From Rhynochetos jubatus (lineage: Eukaryota > Chordata > Aves > Eurypygiformes > Rhynochetidae), in NCBI GenBank assembly GCA_027574665.1, contig CM050650.1, forward strand, positions 50,451,304 to 50,515,303: 64,000 nucleotides of DNA. Reading direction: 5' to 3'. This document shows, piece after piece, positions 62,571 through 64,000 of this stretch. Numbering within the stretch: position 1 is the first letter of the stretch; each line of letters opens with the position of its first letter. The translations under genes were made by a program, and so were the position numbers. The notes beneath the pieces are model-generated. The model saw only the letters and a program-made list of their open reading frames with translations, had not been told where the DNA came from and ran no database searches.

Positions 62571-62599
62571 GGGGTGGGGGAGGTGGGGAGGGGAAGGGG
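62571..62599 (+). repeat. G-quadruplex motif
   Basis: Five G runs of 4 or 5 bases separated by loops of 1 to 4 bases (GGGG T GGGGG AGGT GGGG A GGGG AA GGGG). This meets the usual pattern for a stable intramolecular quadruplex. Confidence 0.75.
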
Positions 62600-64000
62600 T
62601 ATATCTCATGGATGTCTACAGCTGCATGAAATGAGTTCTCACATGAGTAAAACTACCTATTAGCAGAGGGTGCCATCTGCATTCCACAATAAAGATTAGG
62701 CCTGTTTGCTGTTTCCACTAGAACTTGCCTGTATGTTTGAAGCTGCTGAGCTGGTAGTTTCTTAGTTTAATATAGTTCGTCTATAAAGCCCTTTGAAAGC
62801 ACCAGAGAGGCAGATGGTTAGACTTCAAAGTTGGGTCAGTGATCCTGGCTGTGTGTGCCATCTGGACAGAAGAGCAGGACGTGGGAGTGACCGGTTACAC
62901 TGAGTGTATGGTCTATGCCGTTAACAGAAACCTTCAGTTTTCAAAGGGCTCGAGAACTTGACATGAAAACTGTCACAGCTAGTGAAATGAAAATGGAATT
63001 AAAAAAATGTTGAGGTGGAGCTGTGAGGACGAGCGAGGATGGGGGTGGTAGAGTGCCTGCACAGCCATGGCTACTGCAGGGCTCAGGAAAGGCCAACATG
63101 CCTCTGAGGCAACACGGGCAGGATGCACCTCCCACAGCTCTCTCCCAGCTCAGTCTGGTCTTTTTGTGTTACCTTCCTTACACTGAGTTTTTGACTGCTA
63201 ATCTGGAGTTCCAGGTTTCCTGTTACTGACACAGGAGCTGTCTTTACATTAGAAATCTGTGATGGTTTTGGGATGGCCTGCTGGAAACCCTTGGTCTGCC
63301 TCTCTCTGCTACTTTTGGAAATCCTGTCACATGGCCAAGGACACAATAATGGGAGTGAAGACTTTTTGAGACATAAAGATACATGATATTTTTAAGAAGC
63401 AGATTTCCGTCTTTTCTGACAGATTTATAGCTGCCTGTACTTAATTACAAATAGTACATCTTGACCGGGCTACCGCAGTGCTGTAGTGTCAATCCACTGG
63501 TAATACTGATAGGAAATGTATCTATCTCCAGGACTTAAGACACGGCCAGTATACCACTTTCCAAACATATGAAGAATATCACTGCCTCCATTTACTGTGA
63601 AGTACTGACTTGATCCATAAGGTAGTTTGCTATACAATCTCTTGGAATATTGCTTCTGTTTGAGCTGGTAGGAATACAGTAACTTTGATTGTATGGAAAA
63701 ATGCAGAATGTGTCTGAGGGAGAACCTCAGGATATTACAGTTTGAGGCAAAAATATTCCAGACAGAGCAATCCCCCATCAGAGCTCTGCGTAAGATGTGC
63801 CTTCCTTTATTTTTAGGTAAAGCAGGTTATTCGTCTTTATGCTTAACTTTACTTTCCATCTATTTATTTATTTATTTTTGCTATGTTCTGTTACTCTACT
63901 AGAGGAAACAATACTCTGGTGATTTATCACAGTTCCCTAAGAAAGGAACTGCAGGTCCCAAGTCCAGCAGGATGAGTGAAGAAGTTTGTACACAAACTAC
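62600..64000. other. Gene-free region with a weak exon candidate
   Basis: Slightly richer in G+C than the preceding region up to about 63350. No gene is recognised. A 64-codon minus-strand open segment at 63474-63664 is bounded by a plausible splice acceptor and is discussed as a finding. A TATTTATTTA repeat lies at about 63861-63876. Confidence 0.35.

Noticed and set aside
1..64000. CRISPR arrays, operons, phage or plasmid features
   Set aside because: No regularly spaced direct repeats and no dense long reading frames; all recognised elements are vertebrate retroelements.

Overview
The window looks like a gene-poor stretch of a bird chromosome. It is mostly AT-rich, low-complexity vertebrate DNA, and its recognisable repeats are avian: pieces of CR1 LINEs, several ending in the 8-bp CR1 tail (ATTCTATG or ATTCTGTG types), and LTRs and internal sequence of an ERVL-type endogenous retrovirus family that I know from neognath (especially neoavian) birds. 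No prokaryotic feature, operon, rRNA gene, tRNA gene or CRISPR array is visible. I could not identify any host protein-coding gene with confidence, so the window is probably intergenic or lies inside a very long intron.

Layout. 1-437 is a CR1 reverse-transcriptase fragment on +, entering from the left edge. 889-1722 is a CR1 3' end on -, and 4118-4800 a much older CR1 relic on -. 6151-8525 is a decayed ERVL provirus on +: a U3 fragment, a degenerate leucine-type primer-binding site and gag-like sequence. A solo LTR of the same family sits inside its gag region in the opposite orientation (7117-7704). 9264-9600 is an internally deleted CR1 on -, and 14388-14446 is a CR1 stub. 17532-19165 is the richest CR1 copy: it keeps the ORF1 esterase end, the ORF2 endonuclease and the 3' end, but most of the reverse transcriptase is missing. 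25690-26300 is an old CR1 endonuclease/RT-linker piece on +, and 29250-29690 a GC-rich, LTR-like block followed by a strong hairpin. 50124-50727 is a second solo LTR of the ERVL family, and 53252-53415 is a short CR1 3' end on +. MIR/L2-like fossils are possible at 42060-42230 and 45945-46060.

The rest, including almost all of 29.9-50.1 kb and 53.4-64 kb, has no recognisable gene. It holds homopolymer runs (G22, G12, C18, A20, T18), a G-quadruplex motif, short palindromes, a 38-bp tandem duplication and a few segments rich in homeodomain- or HMG-box-like sites that could be conserved regulatory elements. The repeats form no working system. They are a layered record of retroelement insertion, with nested insertion, internal deletion and decay all readable. 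I found no convincing undescribed system; the most informative loci are the nested ERVL and the two internally deleted CR1 copies.
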